A DNA stretch of 64,000 nucleotides from Mitsuaria sp. 7 (GTDB taxonomy: Bacteria; Pseudomonadota; Gammaproteobacteria; Burkholderiales; Burkholderiaceae_C). Shown in pieces: positions 63,356-64,000 of the stretch (its first letter is position 1; each line of letters begins with the position of its first letter). The notes under the pieces were generated by a model. It was not told where the DNA came from, did no database searches, and was given only the letters and a program-made list of their open reading frames with translations. The position numbers were made by a program, and so were the translations under genes. The stretch lies in contig NZ_CP011515.1 in NCBI RefSeq assembly GCF_001653795.1, positions 186,001-250,000 on the forward strand, given 5' to 3'.

Positions 63356-64000
63356 ATGACCGCATCGAAGCCTTCCTCGGAATCCCCGTCCACCCGCTTC
63401 ATCCTGAAGCTCAGCTGTCCCGACCAGGCCGGCATCGTCCACGCCGTCACCGGCGTCCTGCTGGAGCAGGGCGCCAACATCCTGACCTCGGCCCAGCACG
63501 GCGACGCGGATCACCGCCGCTTCTTCATGCGCATCGAGTTCGAATGCGCCGAGGCCCGCCCGGCCGCCGCGCTGCGCGATGCGTTCGCGCCACTGGCCGC
63601 GCGCCTGGCGATGGATTGGGAACTGGTCGACGCGCAGCGCAAGACGCGCGTGCTGCTGCTGGTGTCCAAGCTCGGCCACTGCCTGAACGACCTGCTGTTC
63701 CGCGTGCAGACCGGCCATCTGGCCATCGAGATCCCGGCCATCGTCTCGAACCACCGCGACTTCTATCAGCTGGCCGCGTCGCACGACATCCCGTTCCACC
63801 ACCTGCCACTGCTGCAGGCGAGCGACGAGCAGAAGCAGGCGCAGGAACGCAAGATCCGCGAGCTGATCGAGGAACAGCAGATCGACCTCGTCGTGCTGGC
63901 GCGCTACATGCAGATCCTGTCGCCGGAGCTGTGCCGCTTCCTGGAAGGTCGCGCGATCAACATCCATCACAGTTTCCTGCCCAGCTTCAAGGGCGCGCGG
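63356..64000 (+). CDS. purU: Formyltetrahydrofolate deformylase, 3' end cut by the window
   Basis: PurU hydrolyses 10-formyl-THF to formate and THF, supplying formate for PurT. The ATG at 63356 opens a frame still running at the window edge; 215 residues are visible of about 285 expected. The N-terminal ACT domain (FILKLSCPDQAGIVHAVTGV, about 15-34) is followed by the formyltransferase fold starting VLLLVSKLGHCLNDLLFR. The active-site region INIHHSFLPSFKGA is at the very end of the window. Confidence 0.95.
   Translation, partial: MTASKPSSESPSTRFILKLSCPDQAGIVHAVTGVLLEQGANILTSAQHGDADHRRFFMRIEFECAEARPAAALRDAFAPLAARLAMDWELVDAQRKTRVLLLVSKLGHCLNDLLFRVQTGHLAIEIPAIVSNHRDFYQLAASHDIPFHHLPLLQASDEQKQAQERKIRELIEEQQIDLVVLARYMQILSPELCRFLEGRAINIHHSFLPSFKGAR

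Overview
The window is about 70% GC, almost fully coding, with strong GC bias at third codon positions. Its conserved gene clusters are xseB-ispA-dxs, divergent lysR/lysA, ppk/ppx, the polA - DUF2782 - thrB - BPSS1780-family order, the recJ - RpfE-type pair and ybaK-plsY. Together they point to a chromosomal segment of a betaproteobacterium of the order Burkholderiales, most like the Roseateles/Mitsuaria/Rubrivivax/Leptothrix group. I see no tRNA, rRNA, CRISPR array, prophage or insertion sequence. Two genes are cut by the window: pepN (3' end missing, left) and purU (3' end missing, right).

Layout. 1-8 kb: pepN, prfB with an intact programmed +1 frameshift, an orphan symporter small subunit, a ParB-like protein, a thioesterase, an alpha/beta hydrolase and two GNAT acetyltransferases. 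8-18 kb: an ArsC/Spx-fold protein, an acyl-CoA synthetase, a minus-strand cluster (DUF2975 membrane protein, small HTH regulator, TonB-like protein, lipoprotein), an aldo/keto reductase, an AlkC-type DNA glycosylase and ybaK-plsY-ridA. 18-27 kb: an EAL-CBS-GGDEF protein translationally coupled to a PHP phosphoesterase, followed by a YciO-type protein; a less GC-rich MqsR/MqsA-like toxin-antitoxin islet; trxC; the RpfE-type/recJ pair; an LpxH-type phosphatase. 27-35 kb: polyphosphate metabolism (ppk and ppx, convergent), a Tat-exported dienelactone hydrolase, a ZIP transporter, a universal stress protein, mercaptopyruvate sulfurtransferase and a DMT transporter. 35-46 kb: a Rieske oxygenase divergent from xseB-ispA-dxs (isoprenoid precursors), lysR/lysA, ahpC-ahpF and rarD. 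46-56 kb: a MoaD-like/BNR-repeat pair, truC, ychJ, uvrD, a HipB/HipA-like locus whose kinase has lost its catalytic residues, and phoX. 56-64 kb: the thrB cluster, polA, lolC-lolD and purU.

The most unusual signals are non-coding. (1) A dispersed element occurs twice (about 29307-29442 and 61108-61264). A conserved core of about 75 nt is enclosed by inverted arms that are complementary within each copy but differ between copies; one copy has perfect 41-bp arms. (2) A 47-bp palindromic repeat occurs as three full copies and one partial copy, all in spacers between convergent genes. (3) A strong intrinsic terminator ends four bases before the ZIP transporter start codon.

Phosphate and polyphosphate functions recur (ppk with a possible Pho box, ppx, phoX), as do oxidative-stress functions (ahpCF, trxC, a universal stress protein). 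Most other genes are housekeeping. The accessory content is limited to the toxin-antitoxin-like loci and a few proteins of unknown role.
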